A stretch of DNA of 64,000 bases from Marinomonas ushuaiensis DSM 15871. Its GTDB lineage: Bacteria; Pseudomonadota; Gammaproteobacteria; Pseudomonadales; Marinomonadaceae. The position numbers and the translations under genes were made by a program. The stretch spans positions 186,001-250,000 of the forward strand of contig NZ_JAMB01000001.1 in assembly GCF_000521805.1 (NCBI RefSeq). The letters run 5' to 3'. Shown here one piece after another: positions 34,587-44,446 of the stretch (its first letter is position 1; every line of letters begins with the position of its first letter). The notes beneath the pieces were generated by a model. It did not search any database. It was not told the origin of the DNA and saw only the letters and a program-made list of their open reading frames with translations.

Positions 34587-35234
34587 TTAGAAGGCTGTCG
34601 GCGGTATTGGTAAAGTGTGTGCCGTGGGTTGTTTTGGGTCTTGCTGATATTCTCCCCACGTGCGATCCATTGGAATCACACCAGCCCAAACTGGCCAGTT
34701 ATAGTCTTCTGGATCATCAACGGGCGGCTCTGCTCGCATTTTTACTGACGCTTCTTCTATCTTGATTCTTACTAAGCCAGTGGCTTTGATTTCATTGTCG
34801 TTAACAGGTCTTAATTGTTCCCAACGGCCAGGGCTTACCTTGTCTAAAAAAATTTTGAACTGACGCACTTTCTCTTCTTTATCATCAATTAATTCTGGCA
34901 CACCAAATAATGTTACAGAACGGTAGTTTACTGAGTGATGCATGGCAGAACGCGCCATGACTAAACCATCTAATAAACTGACGTTAATACACACTTTTTC
35001 TGGTGTATCGGTTGGGCCTTTTACATTGCGAGCTTTCGAATGCGCGTGCCAATAAAAGTAATCTCCTTCACGCCAATGGCAGGTTGGTGTCACAAAGACT
35101 TGGCCTTCTTTGGTTTGACCTATGTGGCACATAAGGCTTGCATCAATAATTTCTAAAGCGGTTGTTTTGTCATAGCTGGCTCTGTTTGGGCCACGCTTTA
35201 CTTTACTTAATGTTGTATCGAGTGAGTCGCTCAT
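34587..35234 (-). CDS. Pyridoxamine 5'-phosphate oxidase-related (NimA-like) flavoprotein
   Basis: A 215-residue FMN-binding split-barrel protein: RASYDKTTALEIIDASLMCHIGQ, VTPTCHWREGDYFYWHAHSKARN, VCINVSLLDGLVMARSAMHHSVNYRSVTLFG fit PF12900 (Pyridox_ox_2). It may reduce or bind small ligands with FMN; the exact substrate is unknown. It is the third of three minus genes, separated from the two GNAT genes by 30 and 31 bp, transcribed away from a MocR regulator. Confidence 0.83.
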   Translation of the reverse strand: MSDSLDTTLSKVKRGPNRASYDKTTALEIIDASLMCHIGQTKEGQVFVTPTCHWREGDYFYWHAHSKARNVKGPTDTPEKVCINVSLLDGLVMARSAMHHSVNYRSVTLFGVPELIDDKEEKVRQFKIFLDKVSPGRWEQLRPVNDNEIKATGLVRIKIEEASVKMRAEPPVDDPEDYNWPVWAGVIPMDRTWGEYQQDPKQPTAHTLPIPPTAF

Positions 35235-35264
35235 TATTCAAATCCTTCTTCTCTGAGTGGTGCG

Positions 35265-35708
35265 TTATTTGGTGGCATAAGTATAAAAGTGCCAGTTACT
35301 TTTACTCGTATTCATCGAATCATAGAGTCCTTGTGCGACTGTATTTTCAGGAGCGGTTACCCACTGTAGCCTTGCGGCATTTTTTGATGCAGCAAATTCA
35401 CGACAATGATCTATTAGTTTTCTACCAACACCTTTCCCCCGTGAATTCTCAGTGGTATATAAATCATTGAGCACGGCAACTTTTGACGTAATGCTAGATG
35501 CGTACGAGAAATAAACCGTTGCAAAGCCGACGATGACGCCATTATCACGATAGATAAACTGGCAACCAGTAGAGTTAGACTCTCCAAATTGTGAGAAAAA
35601 TTGTTCGTTCTTTGAGTCTGATATGTCAGCCACGTTATAGAACTCTTGATACGCTCTGATAAGAGGCAGGACTTCTACTATGTTATTTTGAGATACAGGT
35701 TCTATCAC
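35265..35708 (-). CDS. GNAT-family N-acetyltransferase
   Basis: A 147-residue single-domain acetyltransferase. Acetyl-CoA binding motif A is NSRGKGVGRKLIDHCREFA (the RxxGxG/A core RGKGVG), with LNDLYTTE preceding it, and the motif B strand LQWVTAPENTVAQGLYDSM. The acceptor could be an amine or antibiotic-like compound; not predictable. Middle gene of the three-gene group beside the MocR regulator. Confidence 0.85.
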   Translation of the reverse strand: MIEPVSQNNIVEVLPLIRAYQEFYNVADISDSKNEQFFSQFGESNSTGCQFIYRDNGVIVGFATVYFSYASSITSKVAVLNDLYTTENSRGKGVGRKLIDHCREFAASKNAARLQWVTAPENTVAQGLYDSMNTSKSNWHFYTYATK

Positions 35709-35739
35709 ATGAGGCTCCTCGATTATTCGAATGATTGGT

Positions 35740-36192
35740 TTAAACGTCTAATTCGTAATAAAAACTGTTACTTTGTTTGAAACCTATTTTTTCATATAGC
35801 GCTTGGGCCGCTTTGTTGCTGGGAGATGTCTCTAGCATTAACCCGCGAGCCGCCGTGTTTTCTGCGAGTTGTTTTGCGCTGGCTATTAATTGTGCTGCGA
35901 TACCCTGTTTTCTATGATTGCCATTGACAAAGAGGTCATTTAATAACCACATTTTTTTCATACTGGTTGATGAAAAAAGAGGATACAGTTGGACGAATCC
36001 AACGATTTTTGTATCGCCTTCAGAAGTGACCTCAGCGATGAATATGACAGACTCTTCTTGTTCCATGCGAGACTGGATAAAGTCAGTCGCGCGCTCTGTA
36101 TTGTTTTCACATTGATAAAAGTGTCGATATTGCTCAAATAGGGTGACGACAGACGTAAGGTCATGGAGTTCTGCTTTTCTAATATTCATCAT
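35740..36192 (-). CDS. GNAT-family N-acetyltransferase
   Basis: A 150-residue protein clearly related to the neighbouring GNAT (LNDLFVNGNHRKQGIAAQLIASAKQLA, then LETSPSNKAAQALYEKIGFKQ). The acetyl-CoA motif HRKQGIAAQL is intact. The two GNATs are likely an old tandem duplication. First gene of the group, divergent from the MocR regulator with a 138-bp gap holding inverted repeats. Confidence 0.85.
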   Translation of the reverse strand: MMNIRKAELHDLTSVVTLFEQYRHFYQCENNTERATDFIQSRMEQEESVIFIAEVTSEGDTKIVGFVQLYPLFSSTSMKKMWLLNDLFVNGNHRKQGIAAQLIASAKQLAENTAARGLMLETSPSNKAAQALYEKIGFKQSNSFYYELDV

Positions 36193-36280
36193 TTTCGTTT
36201 TACCTTTTGAATCAGTACTCTTTTTAAGTGTTGTACCTTGTGGACTAAGGAGTATCTCGCTATAAACAATAGTAAGAAAA

Positions 36281-36305
36281 TCTGGCTTTTATAAAAATAG
36301 CCAGA
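36281..36305. promoter_or_regulatory. Inverted repeat, possible MocR operator
   Basis: TCTGGCT (36281-36287) and AGCCAGA (36299-36305) form a 7-bp inverted repeat, and GGCCAGAT recurs just before the MocR start at 36323-36330. It lies between the divergent GNAT and MocR genes. Confidence 0.5.
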
Positions 36306-36330
36306 ATGCATATAAAAAAGCAGGCCAGAT

Positions 36331-37875
36331 ATGAAATATGCGATAGGAAGTTTACGTTTTTCTCTTAACGAAGGTGGCGTAGCGTATTACCAGCAACTGA
36401 TTGAACAAATTACTCAAGGTATTGCCTCAGGTGAATTGTCCGTAGGCGATAGGCTACCTTCTTCTCGCGCATTGGCTGTGTCTTTGGGTGTTTCTAGAAG
36501 TACCACATCACGAGCGTATGATCAGCTGGTGGCAGAAGGTGTGTTAGTGAGTGAAGAAAAACGTGGCGTCTTTGTGTCTACTTTGCCTGTGGTGGGGCGT
36601 CGGGGGATTTCTATCTCGGACGGTAAAAAGACGAGGAATCAAATACAAAGCCGCCAGAAGATTGAAAAAATGGGTTTCGATTCAGGTGTCGATGTTTCTG
36701 CTTTTCCAGCTAAGGAGTGGTCGACAAGTATGCGCCGTAGTTGGCTTAACCCTGATATGGCGTTGTTGCAAGGTGGTTATCAAACTGGTTACCCAGCTTT
36801 GAAAGACGCCATTGTGGATTATTTGTATCGTGTGCGAGGTCTGGAATGTATGGCCGAACAAATCATTATCACAGCGGGTAACCGAGATTCGTTGATTTTA
36901 CTGCAACATGCTCTTAGTAGGTTATTAGAATCGAAGCAACGAACGTCTAAAAAAACACCTATTTCTTGGTGGCTTGAATCTCCAACTTATCCACCGATGC
37001 GCGAAATACTTTCTCAGAAGGGAGAAATACTTACTATTCATGTGGATGATGAAGGTCCTAGTTTACCGAATGATCGTCCTATTAATGTGGGTGTAATAAC
37101 GCCTAATCGTCAATATCCTTTAGGAACAAGTATCAGCTCGCAACGCCGACAGCAATGGCTGCAAAAATTGGTGGATGCATCTTCAAATTGGTGGCTGGTG
37201 GAAGACGATTATGACAATGAATTTGTTTATCAAGGTCGAAGTGATGTGCCTTTTATGCAAACGGCGAGTCTTCATGAAAGAGCGCGAGACCGTGTTTGTT
37301 TTGTAGGAAGTTTTTCAAAAGTATTGTTTCGTGGTCTACGGCTGGGTTTTATAGTCGCGCCTGAAAAGCAGGTTGATTTAATCAAGCAAAGCCAAGTAAC
37401 ACTAGGCTCATCGTCGTCTTTGCCCGTACAACCAGCAGTGGCTGATTTCATGATTCAGGGTAGTTTTGATCGTCATATCAATCGAATGCGTCGGCATTAT
37501 CGAATTAAGCGGGATTTTCTTTTAGCGTTATTAACCGAAAAGCTAAGTCCATGGTTTGAATGGAAAAAACCTCGTGGTGGCATGCATGTTCTTATTGAGT
37601 TTAAAGCGGATGTACTTGGCGTTTTTCCTGATGAATGTCTGGATAGGCGTATCGCCACTGAGCTGTCGTTAAAAAATGTACATCTTTCTACGCTGTCTTC
37701 TCATTATGTTGATCAAGCTATAGCGCGACAAGGTTTTGTTTTGGGGTTTAGTGGGCCAACTGAGTCTGTTATGTCTCAAGTGGTTTGTACGTTACAGGTG
37801 TATTTACAAAAATGTATGAAAAATGAGAGTTCGAGAAACGTCAATATTGAGTCTATAATAATGCAAAGTGGATAA
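36331..37875 (+). CDS. MocR/PdxR-type transcriptional regulator
   Basis: A 514-residue GntR-aminotransferase fusion. The N-terminal winged HTH (residues about 15-80) reads YYQQLIEQITQGIASGELSVGDRLPSSRALAVSLGVSRSTTSRAYDQLVAEGVL. The rest is an aminotransferase-fold PLP domain: VGVITPNRQYPLG, WWLVEDDYDNEFVYQG and VGSFSKVLFRGLRLGF, with the PLP-binding Lys in SFSK. It likely senses PLP or a related amine. The divergent pyridoxamine-oxidase-like and GNAT genes are its probable targets. Confidence 0.9.
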   Translation: MKYAIGSLRFSLNEGGVAYYQQLIEQITQGIASGELSVGDRLPSSRALAVSLGVSRSTTSRAYDQLVAEGVLVSEEKRGVFVSTLPVVGRRGISISDGKKTRNQIQSRQKIEKMGFDSGVDVSAFPAKEWSTSMRRSWLNPDMALLQGGYQTGYPALKDAIVDYLYRVRGLECMAEQIIITAGNRDSLILLQHALSRLLESKQRTSKKTPISWWLESPTYPPMREILSQKGEILTIHVDDEGPSLPNDRPINVGVITPNRQYPLGTSISSQRRQQWLQKLVDASSNWWLVEDDYDNEFVYQGRSDVPFMQTASLHERARDRVCFVGSFSKVLFRGLRLGFIVAPEKQVDLIKQSQVTLGSSSSLPVQPAVADFMIQGSFDRHINRMRRHYRIKRDFLLALLTEKLSPWFEWKKPRGGMHVLIEFKADVLGVFPDECLDRRIATELSLKNVHLSTLSSHYVDQAIARQGFVLGFSGPTESVMSQVVCTLQVYLQKCMKNESSRNVNIESIIMQSG

Positions 37876-38374
37876 CCCAATCATGATGGTTTTGTATGAT
37901 TAATAAGTTATAAGCGCGTTTTATTTCTCTTAGTTCTAGAGTGATATAATTAGGCATATTTTATAAGGCGCTAGCATCAAATTTCTTGCTGGCCTTGGTT
38001 CAAGATATCGGGCTTTAGATGGATTTATTTTACTCATGTAGTATAGTACGCGCCGTGAAAGATTGATCTAAATCACTAAACTGTGCGTAACCATAATTAA
38101 TTGCTTAAACAATTGATTATGGAGTGTGATTTAAAGTCACGATGGTTGTAAAAGCGCTAGCGCGAATATATAATTGTCAGGCTTAATTTACATATACATG
38201 CAATATGTGGGTGTGTTTTTTTGATGATCTCTATGGAGATGCTCATTACTGCGTTTTTTAAGCATTCAATTTAGTTTTCATAGCTAGTTTCATTGTGTTT
38301 ATGAATTCTAATGAGTTTACGTTAAGCGCCTAGTTTGCTTGTAAAAGCTGTTCTAGGACATTCTGAGGTTACAG
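37876..38374. other. Cyo upstream region with FNR/Anr-type site
   Basis: A 499-base gap without a gene. TTGATCTAAATCAC at 38063-38076 matches the FNR/Anr box TTGAT-N4-ATCAA in nine of ten fixed positions, about 300 bp before cyoA. The gap is long enough for several promoters; no strong -35/-10 pair was fixed. Confidence 0.5.
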
Positions 38375-39226
38375 ATGAAGAAAAAACTGTTCCAGTCAAC
38401 TATGCTGCTTTCGCTTGCACTACTTCTAAGTGGTTGTGAGCTAGCCTTGTTCGATTCAAGCGGTGTCACGGGCAAACAAATGGGTGACACTATTCTACTT
38501 ACTATGGGATTGATGCTTATTGTAGTTATACCAACTATTTTAATGACTATCTGGATTCCATTTAAGTACCACGCAAGTAAGAAAGATGAGTCTTACGATC
38601 CAGAGTGGGAGCATTCTAGTAAAATAGAATTTTTTGCTTGGGGTGTGCCTATTGTGATTATTGTCGTGTTAGCGACGATCACCTACATTACATCTTATTC
38701 ACTTGACCCTAGAAAAGAGCTTGTTTCTGATAAGAAGCCTCTAACTATTCAAGTAGTGGCAATGGATTGGAAATGGCTTTTCTTGTTCCCAGAAGAAAAA
38801 ATAGCTGTCGTTAACGAAGTTGCCTTCCCTGTTGATACGCCTGTTAAATTCTTGGTTACTTCTCAGTCTACAATGAATTCATTCTTCATTCCTAAGCTGG
38901 GCGGGCAAATATACGCAATGGCCGGCATGGAAAACCGTATAAACATAATGGCGAATGAAATTGGTGAGTACCGAGGTATATCAGCAAACTATAGTGGTTT
39001 TGGTTTTGCGGGAATGCGTTTTAAAGCAAAAGTCACCTCAGAAGAAGATTTTGAAAAATGGCTAGAAGGCGTTAAGGCTTCTGACCAAGTACTAACCGGT
39101 GCTGAATATGATCGCTTAATTGAAAAGACACGTGATCATAAAGTGGAGTATTTCTCATCAATAGATCCTCTACAATTTAAGAATATTATTGAGTCTTTCA
39201 CTGGAGCCCAAAATGGTTCAAACTGA
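38375..39226 (+). CDS. cyoA: Cytochrome bo3 ubiquinol oxidase subunit II
   Basis: A 283-residue lipoprotein: signal [12 protein letters not shown] with the lipobox LSGC, two membrane helices, then a periplasmic cupredoxin domain. The CuA ligands (CxxxC) of cytochrome c oxidases are absent, as expected for a quinol oxidase; the domain reads [21 protein letters not shown]. It is 30 residues shorter than the E. coli protein, at the C-terminus. First gene of the cyoABCDE operon. The stop overlaps the cyoB start by 14 bases. Confidence 0.95.
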   Translation: MKKKLFQSTMLLSLALLLSGCELALFDSSGVTGKQMGDTILLTMGLMLIVVIPTILMTIWIPFKYHASKKDESYDPEWEHSSKIEFFAWGVPIVIIVVLATITYITSYSLDPRKELVSDKKPLTIQVVAMDWKWLFLFPEEKIAVVNEVAFPVDTPVKFLVTSQSTMNSFFIPKLGGQIYAMAGMENRINIMANEIGEYRGISANYSGFGFAGMRFKAKVTSEEDFEKWLEGVKASDQVLTGAEYDRLIEKTRDHKVEYFSSIDPLQFKNIIESFTGAQNGSN

Positions 39227-41315
39227 TTTAATCAAAGATCCTCATGTGCTGACTGGTAAGTTGCACTGGGGTGTTATTCCTTTCCATGACCCTGTTGTGG
39301 CGCCAGTCATGTTTGCCGCTATTTTTGGTGGTTTGCTGTTGGTTGCTTTTATTACCTACAAAAAACTGTGGGGCTACTTATGGGACGAATGGTTTACTTC
39401 TGTCGATCATAAAAAAATAGGCATAATGTACTGTATCGTTGCGTTAGTGATGCTAGTACGAGGCTTCTCTGATGCCATCATGATGCGAACACATCAGGCG
39501 TTATCAACGTCCGATACGTTCGGTGAAGGTTTCTTACCTCCCGAACACTATGATCAAATATTCACCGCTCATGGTGTGATTATGATCTTCTTCGTGGCGA
39601 CGCCACTGATGATTGGTATCATGAACGTGATCATGCCGTTACAGATCGGTGCGAGAGACGTTGCGTTCCCTTTCTTGAACTCATTAAGTTTTTACCTATT
39701 CCTAGTCGGTGCTTTACTAATAAACATTTCATTGTTTGTTGGTGAGTTTGCTGCTGTAGGTTGGTTAGCTTATACGCCTCTTTCTGGTATCGAATACAGT
39801 CCCGGGGTTGGTGTCGATTATTGGATATGGGCCCTACAGATATCTGGTATTGGTACAACCTTAACGGCAGTTAACTTTGTAGCGACCATTCTGAAAATGC
39901 GTGCTCCTGGCATGAGCATGATGAAAATGCCTGTGTTCACATGGACAACTTTCTGCGCCAATATTATTGCGCTCGTTATTTTCCCAATCTTAACGGTTGC
40001 TATTGCTCAATTAACACTTGATCGCTATTTAGATTTCAACTTCTTCACGAATGATGATGGCGGAAATCAAATGATGTGGGTTAACTTGATTTGGGCTTGG
40101 GGTCATCCCGAAGTGTATTTCTTGGTATTGCCTGCATTTGGTATGATTTCAGAAGTGACGGCTACTTTCTCTAGAAAAAGGCTGTTTGGCTATGTCTCTC
40201 TAATATGGGCGACGATTGCCATCACGATATTGTCTTTCCTAGTATGGTTGCATCACTTTTTCACGATGGGTTCCGGCGCTAGTGTAAATGCTTTCTTCGG
40301 CATCATGACGATGATCATCGGTATACCTACGGGTGTGAAACTCTACAACTGGATCTTTACTATGTATAAAGGTCGTGTAGAGCTAACCGCTTCTATGTGG
40401 TGGGTAATAGCGATGCTAATTACTTTCACTGTCGGTGGTATGACAGGTGTAATGTTATCTATCCCTGCAAATGACTTCATGTTGCACAATAGTATGTTCG
40501 TACCTGCTCACTTCCATAACGTAATCATTGGTGGTGCGGTATACGGCTACTTCGCTGGTTTCACATACTGGTTCCCTAAAGCAACTGGTGTGAAACTAAA
40601 CGAAACGTTAGGTAAATGGTCTGTAGCACTTTGGTTCTTTGGTTACTTCTTCGCTTGGGTTCCATTATATATCACTGGTTTTGACGGTATGACTCGTCGT
40701 CTTCAGTATATTGATAACCCAGAGTGGCAAGCCTATATGTATATTGCTCTTATCGGTGTGGCGCTTATCGCAGCGGGTATCGGTACTCAGGTATTCAATA
40801 TTGCTTGGAGTTTGTACAACCGTAATAAGCCTGAATACAAAGATGAGACTGGTGATCCATGGGATGCACATACTTTAGAGTGGTATACCTCGTCACCACC
40901 ACAGTTCTATAATTTTGGTGATGTTCCATACATTACGGACCGTGATCAGTTACTTGTAATGAAGCAACAAGGCACGGCTTACAAACGCCCTGAAAAATAT
41001 GATCGCATTCATATGCCTAAAAATACGTGGGCGGGTCCTGTGTTGGGTCTACTAACATTGCCTATGGGATTTGGTTTTGTATGGCATATCTGGTGGATGG
41101 TTATTGCATCTGTAGCTGCTATCTTCGCTTGCTGGGTCAAATTGAATTTCGAGCGTGATAAAGATTACTATGTCGAAGTTCCTGAAGTTGAAGCGATTGA
41201 AGGTGGGTTCTTGAAGAGTAATGAAGGTCGTAGCTATTACTTTGAGAAGAATGCTAAATACTACAAAAAGTGGAAGCCATCAGATCAAAATGACAGCACG
41301 GTTGTTGCTAAGTAA
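39213..41315 (+). CDS. cyoB: Cytochrome bo3 ubiquinol oxidase subunit I
   Basis: A 700-residue membrane protein, the catalytic subunit with low-spin heme b, heme o3 and CuB. The CuB/heme ligands are visible in [11 protein letters not shown] (heme b His), [17 protein letters not shown] (His and the cross-linked Tyr), WLHHFFTMG and [11 protein letters not shown]. The N-terminus [14 protein letters not shown] is typical. ATG 39213 is preferred since GGAG precedes it by 6; an ATG at 39189 would add eight residues. It reduces O2 to water and pumps protons. Confidence 0.97.
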   Translation: MVQTDLIKDPHVLTGKLHWGVIPFHDPVVAPVMFAAIFGGLLLVAFITYKKLWGYLWDEWFTSVDHKKIGIMYCIVALVMLVRGFSDAIMMRTHQALSTSDTFGEGFLPPEHYDQIFTAHGVIMIFFVATPLMIGIMNVIMPLQIGARDVAFPFLNSLSFYLFLVGALLINISLFVGEFAAVGWLAYTPLSGIEYSPGVGVDYWIWALQISGIGTTLTAVNFVATILKMRAPGMSMMKMPVFTWTTFCANIIALVIFPILTVAIAQLTLDRYLDFNFFTNDDGGNQMMWVNLIWAWGHPEVYFLVLPAFGMISEVTATFSRKRLFGYVSLIWATIAITILSFLVWLHHFFTMGSGASVNAFFGIMTMIIGIPTGVKLYNWIFTMYKGRVELTASMWWVIAMLITFTVGGMTGVMLSIPANDFMLHNSMFVPAHFHNVIIGGAVYGYFAGFTYWFPKATGVKLNETLGKWSVALWFFGYFFAWVPLYITGFDGMTRRLQYIDNPEWQAYMYIALIGVALIAAGIGTQVFNIAWSLYNRNKPEYKDETGDPWDAHTLEWYTSSPPQFYNFGDVPYITDRDQLLVMKQQGTAYKRPEKYDRIHMPKNTWAGPVLGLLTLPMGFGFVWHIWWMVIASVAAIFACWVKLNFERDKDYYVEVPEVEAIEGGFLKSNEGRSYYFEKNAKYYKKWKPSDQNDSTVVAK

Positions 41316-41386
41316 CCAATAAACCGTAGTTATAGCGTTATTAATTGATAACGCTATAACTCGATTTTTAATTTTGGAAGATATTT

Positions 41387-42007
41387 ATGACTGCATTAAC
41401 TAACGATCATGATCTTCATGACCATGACGATCATCACCATCATGAGGCTGAAGCCGCTGATCGCTACATGTTTGGCTTTTGGCTATACATAATCAGTGAC
41501 TGTCTGCTTTTTAGTACTTTGTTTGCTACTTATGCGGTAATGGGTCAAAGCGTTGCAAATGGCATTACGCCACATGAGTTATTTGACTTGAACTTTGTGG
41601 CTGTTGAAACGGCATTGTTGTTGTTGAGTAGTTTTACATTCGGTATGGCAATGCTGGGCGCCAATGTTGAAAACATGGCAAAAACTAAGTTTTGGTTAAT
41701 CATTACTGCGTTGCTGGGATTAAGCTTCCTTGGCATGGAAATTTATGAATTCATTCATTTTAGCCATGAAGGCGCAACGCCACAAACAAGCGGTTACTGG
41801 ACTTCGTTCTACAGCTTAGTTGCGACTCACGGTCTTCACGTAACAGCGGGTTTAATTTGGATGTTTTTCTTATTCATTCACTTTAATCGCGATGGTTTTT
41901 CTCATGAAAACAAGATTCGCTTGGCTTGTCTAAGTTTGTTCTGGCATTTCCTAGACATCATTTGGATTTGTGTTTTTAGCTTTGTATATTTAAGAGGAGC
42001 TATGTAA
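41387..42007 (+). CDS. cyoC: Cytochrome bo3 ubiquinol oxidase subunit III
   Basis: A 206-residue membrane protein with five helices. The core WLYIISDCLLFSTLFATYAV and HGLHVTAGLIWMFFLF match CyoC. The N-terminal 25 residues are unusually His- and Asp-rich (DHDLHDHDDHHHHE), which could bind a metal. It lies 71 bp after cyoB and touches cyoD at the stop codon. Confidence 0.95.
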   Translation: MTALTNDHDLHDHDDHHHHEAEAADRYMFGFWLYIISDCLLFSTLFATYAVMGQSVANGITPHELFDLNFVAVETALLLLSSFTFGMAMLGANVENMAKTKFWLIITALLGLSFLGMEIYEFIHFSHEGATPQTSGYWTSFYSLVATHGLHVTAGLIWMFFLFIHFNRDGFSHENKIRLACLSLFWHFLDIIWICVFSFVYLRGAM

Positions 42008-42342
42008 TGTCATCATCTGAAACAGGTCCTGGTGGACAAGCTCACGGTAGCGTTAAAGAATACGTAACGGGTCTTATTCTCTCTATTGTATTGACGGTTA
42101 TCCCATTTTATTTGGTAATGTCAGGCACTGGGAGTGATACCTTCACTGTTATTGCGATTGTCGTTGCTGCGATAGCTCAAGTTTTGGTTCAAATGGTATT
42201 CTTTCTTCATATGAATGGATCTTCTGAGCAAACGTGGTTAACCGTTTCTGCGGTTTATACTGTGTTTATCTTACTCTTCGTTATCGTAGGTTCATTGTGG
42301 ATATTTGAGCATTTGAACCATAATATGCTAATGGGTCACTAA
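42007..42342 (+). CDS. cyoD: Cytochrome bo3 ubiquinol oxidase subunit IV
   Basis: A 111-residue protein with three membrane helices, the CyoD pattern GSVKEYVTGLILSIVLTVIPFYLVM and VQMVFFLHMN. It stabilises CuB binding in subunit I in E. coli. Its start overlaps the cyoC stop by one base (TAATG); cyoE follows after 16 bp. Confidence 0.94.
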   Translation: MSSSETGPGGQAHGSVKEYVTGLILSIVLTVIPFYLVMSGTGSDTFTVIAIVVAAIAQVLVQMVFFLHMNGSSEQTWLTVSAVYTVFILLFVIVGSLWIFEHLNHNMLMGH

Positions 42343-42358
42343 CCTAGTCGAGAAAATT

Positions 42359-43267
42359 ATGTTTAAAGACTATGTTTCGCTGACGAAGCCGGGCATTATC
42401 TTTGGAAACCTTATAGCCGCTGCAAGCGGCTTTTTCCTTGCTGCTAAAGGCAACATTGATTGGTTTCTATTGCTTATTGTGTTGATTGGAACAGCGTGTA
42501 TTGTTGCGTGTGGATGCATTATCAATAACTATGTCGATCGCGATATAGACTTGAAAATGAGTCGTACTAAGGATCGAGCGCTTGCTCAAGGGCGTGTTAG
42601 TGTCAGTTCGGCACTTATTTTATCATTGGTTCTTGGTGCGATCGGCTTTGCGTTATTACATGTTTATACAACGGTTTATGCGGTTCTCTTTGGTGTTATT
42701 GGGATCGTCGTTTATGTTGGTCTGTATACGCTAAAGTACAAACGTAACTCTGTATACGGAACGCTTGTCGGTAGCTTGTCTGGTGCTTGTCCTCCAGTGA
42801 TGGGTTATGTCAGTGTCAGTAATGGCTTTGATGTCGGCGCTGCCATCCTTTTATTGACCTTTTGCTTTTGGCAAATTCCTCATTCCTACGCCATTGCTAT
42901 TAGTAGATTTGATGACTATAAAGCTGCAAACATACCTGTATTACCTGTGAAATATGGCATACAGACGGCTAGATACCATATGTATGTTTACATTGTCGCT
43001 TTTGCTATTGCTGCTTTGATGCTGTTTGAAAGAGGCTTTGTTGGCGTGGTATATGCTCTGGTCATAAGTTTAATGAGTATATATTGGATTTATTTAGTTA
43101 AGGCGGGTTATAACGTAGAAAATGAACAGGCCTGGGGCCGAAAGTTGTTCGTGTTTTCTATCATTGTTGTCACTGTATTTAGTGTTTTGATCTCTGTCGA
43201 TTATGTTAACCATGGACAAGTTGAGGTTGCTTTACTTCAACACTCTCAACTGGCTATACCATCATGA
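42359..43267 (+). CDS. cyoE: Protoheme IX farnesyltransferase (heme O synthase)
   Basis: A 302-residue UbiA-family membrane protein which makes heme O for the bo3 oxidase. The two Asp-rich motifs are NNYVDRDIDLKMSRTKDRAL and the later region around YAIAISRFDDYKAANIPVLPVKYG; the first motif is complete. Nine or so hydrophobic segments. The stop overlaps the Sco start by four bases (ATGA). Confidence 0.95.
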   Translation: MFKDYVSLTKPGIIFGNLIAAASGFFLAAKGNIDWFLLLIVLIGTACIVACGCIINNYVDRDIDLKMSRTKDRALAQGRVSVSSALILSLVLGAIGFALLHVYTTVYAVLFGVIGIVVYVGLYTLKYKRNSVYGTLVGSLSGACPPVMGYVSVSNGFDVGAAILLLTFCFWQIPHSYAIAISRFDDYKAANIPVLPVKYGIQTARYHMYVYIVAFAIAALMLFERGFVGVVYALVISLMSIYWIYLVKAGYNVENEQAWGRKLFVFSIIVVTVFSVLISVDYVNHGQVEVALLQHSQLAIPS

Positions 43268-43887
43268 ATGAATCTAGGGTTTTAAAAATAGCGATATCTG
43301 TCGCTGTATTTCTTTCCATTTTTATTATTGTTTTTTATGCGACAACGACGACTCATCCAATTGGTGAAAAATACAAATCATTGAGTGAGTTAGGTGGCCC
43401 ATTTACGTTAGAAACTAAAGAAGGCCCGTTTTCACTTTCTGATATTGAAGGCAAAGTGGGTGTTGTTTATTTTGGTTTCTTAAGTTGTACTGAAGCATGT
43501 CCAGCATCTATCGGTGTTGTTCAAGCAGCCTATAAGCAATTGAGCGATGATGAAAGAAATGGCGTTCAGTTTTTGTTTATCAGTGTTGACCCTGATAGAG
43601 ATTCCTTGGAAGACCTTTATGACTTTGGTGATTATTATGATAATGACCTTCTCGCTCTTACGGGTACTCAAGAGCAGATAGATAAAGTTTCATCAGACTA
43701 TGGTGTGTTTTTCGAGTTAACTGATTTAGAAGGCTCAGCACTTGGTTACACGGTTGATCACTCATCTCGTTTTTATATGATAGATAAGCAAGGTAAGTTG
43801 TTTACCACTATGAGTCATAGCACAACGCCAAGTGAACTTGCCGCACGTATCAAGCAGCTTCAAAATAGAGAAAGTACTTCTTCTTAA
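43264..43887 (+). CDS. SCO1/SenC family copper-binding protein
   Basis: A 207-residue protein with one N-terminal membrane anchor (VAVFLSIFIIVFYAT) and a periplasmic thioredoxin-like domain. The copper-binding CxxxC is in FGFLSCTEACPASIG, and the conserved His is in VDHSSRFYMID. Sco proteins usually metallate the CuA site, yet this oxidase lacks CuA, so a role for CuB or redox handling is more likely. Joined to cyoE by a four-base overlap. Confidence 0.92.
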   Translation: MNESRVLKIAISVAVFLSIFIIVFYATTTTHPIGEKYKSLSELGGPFTLETKEGPFSLSDIEGKVGVVYFGFLSCTEACPASIGVVQAAYKQLSDDERNGVQFLFISVDPDRDSLEDLYDFGDYYDNDLLALTGTQEQIDKVSSDYGVFFELTDLEGSALGYTVDHSSRFYMIDKQGKLFTTMSHSTTPSELAARIKQLQNRESTSS

Positions 43888-43925
43888 TTTTTATCCATTG
43901 TTACACCTAAATGAAAGGACGTGTT

Positions 43926-44435
43926 ATGTATCTTGTTCGTCATTTGTTTTTTGTATTTACCATTGTTCCAACGGTGCTTCTTCCTCTACATGCTCATGCT
44001 GAGACGTCTATGTCTGTGATAGTAGAAGAGCATGATATTCAACAGTGTAAGCTTCCTTTAATTGCGATTGCCGATGAGCTTATTGGAGAAAATGTTCATC
44101 GATTGCATGTGGATCAGCCTAAACTACACGCTGATAAATACCCATTTACCGTTGTTGGTGTTATTTCTTATAAAGATGATGATGCGCAAGTACAATTTAA
44201 TGCGTTCCCTATGGTTAATGGTGAATGTGAAGTGTCATATCAAGAAGTCTTTGCGTCACCTGAAAATTGTTTAGAAGTTCGCGAGCAAATTTTTAAGAAG
44301 TGGGAATACGTAGGTAAATTAAGCCAAGATAGCTTCTTTCTACGACATAAAGAGCGCTTTACTAAAAACGCGACATTAACCAGTATCAAATCTGGCACTG
44401 AATGTTTAGTGACCCGTCGCCATAGTGGGATTTAA
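43926..44435 (+). CDS. Uncharacterised exported protein of the cyo/copper cluster
   Basis: A 169-residue protein; ATG 43926 is preferred because AAAGGA lies 7 bases upstream, over ATG 43911. The signal peptide reads LVRHLFFVFTIVPTVLLPLHAHA, with cleavage before ET. The mature part contains four Cys (in QQCKLP, GECEVS, ENCLEV and TECLVT), probably two disulfides, and several His. No family is recognised. The place between the Sco gene (38 bp upstream) and the PCu(A)C gene (11 bp downstream) suggests a part in copper delivery or oxidase assembly, which is inference. Confidence 0.7.
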   Translation: MYLVRHLFFVFTIVPTVLLPLHAHAETSMSVIVEEHDIQQCKLPLIAIADELIGENVHRLHVDQPKLHADKYPFTVVGVISYKDDDAQVQFNAFPMVNGECEVSYQEVFASPENCLEVREQIFKKWEYVGKLSQDSFFLRHKERFTKNATLTSIKSGTECLVTRRHSGI

Positions 44436-44446
44436 AGGGTAGCCTT

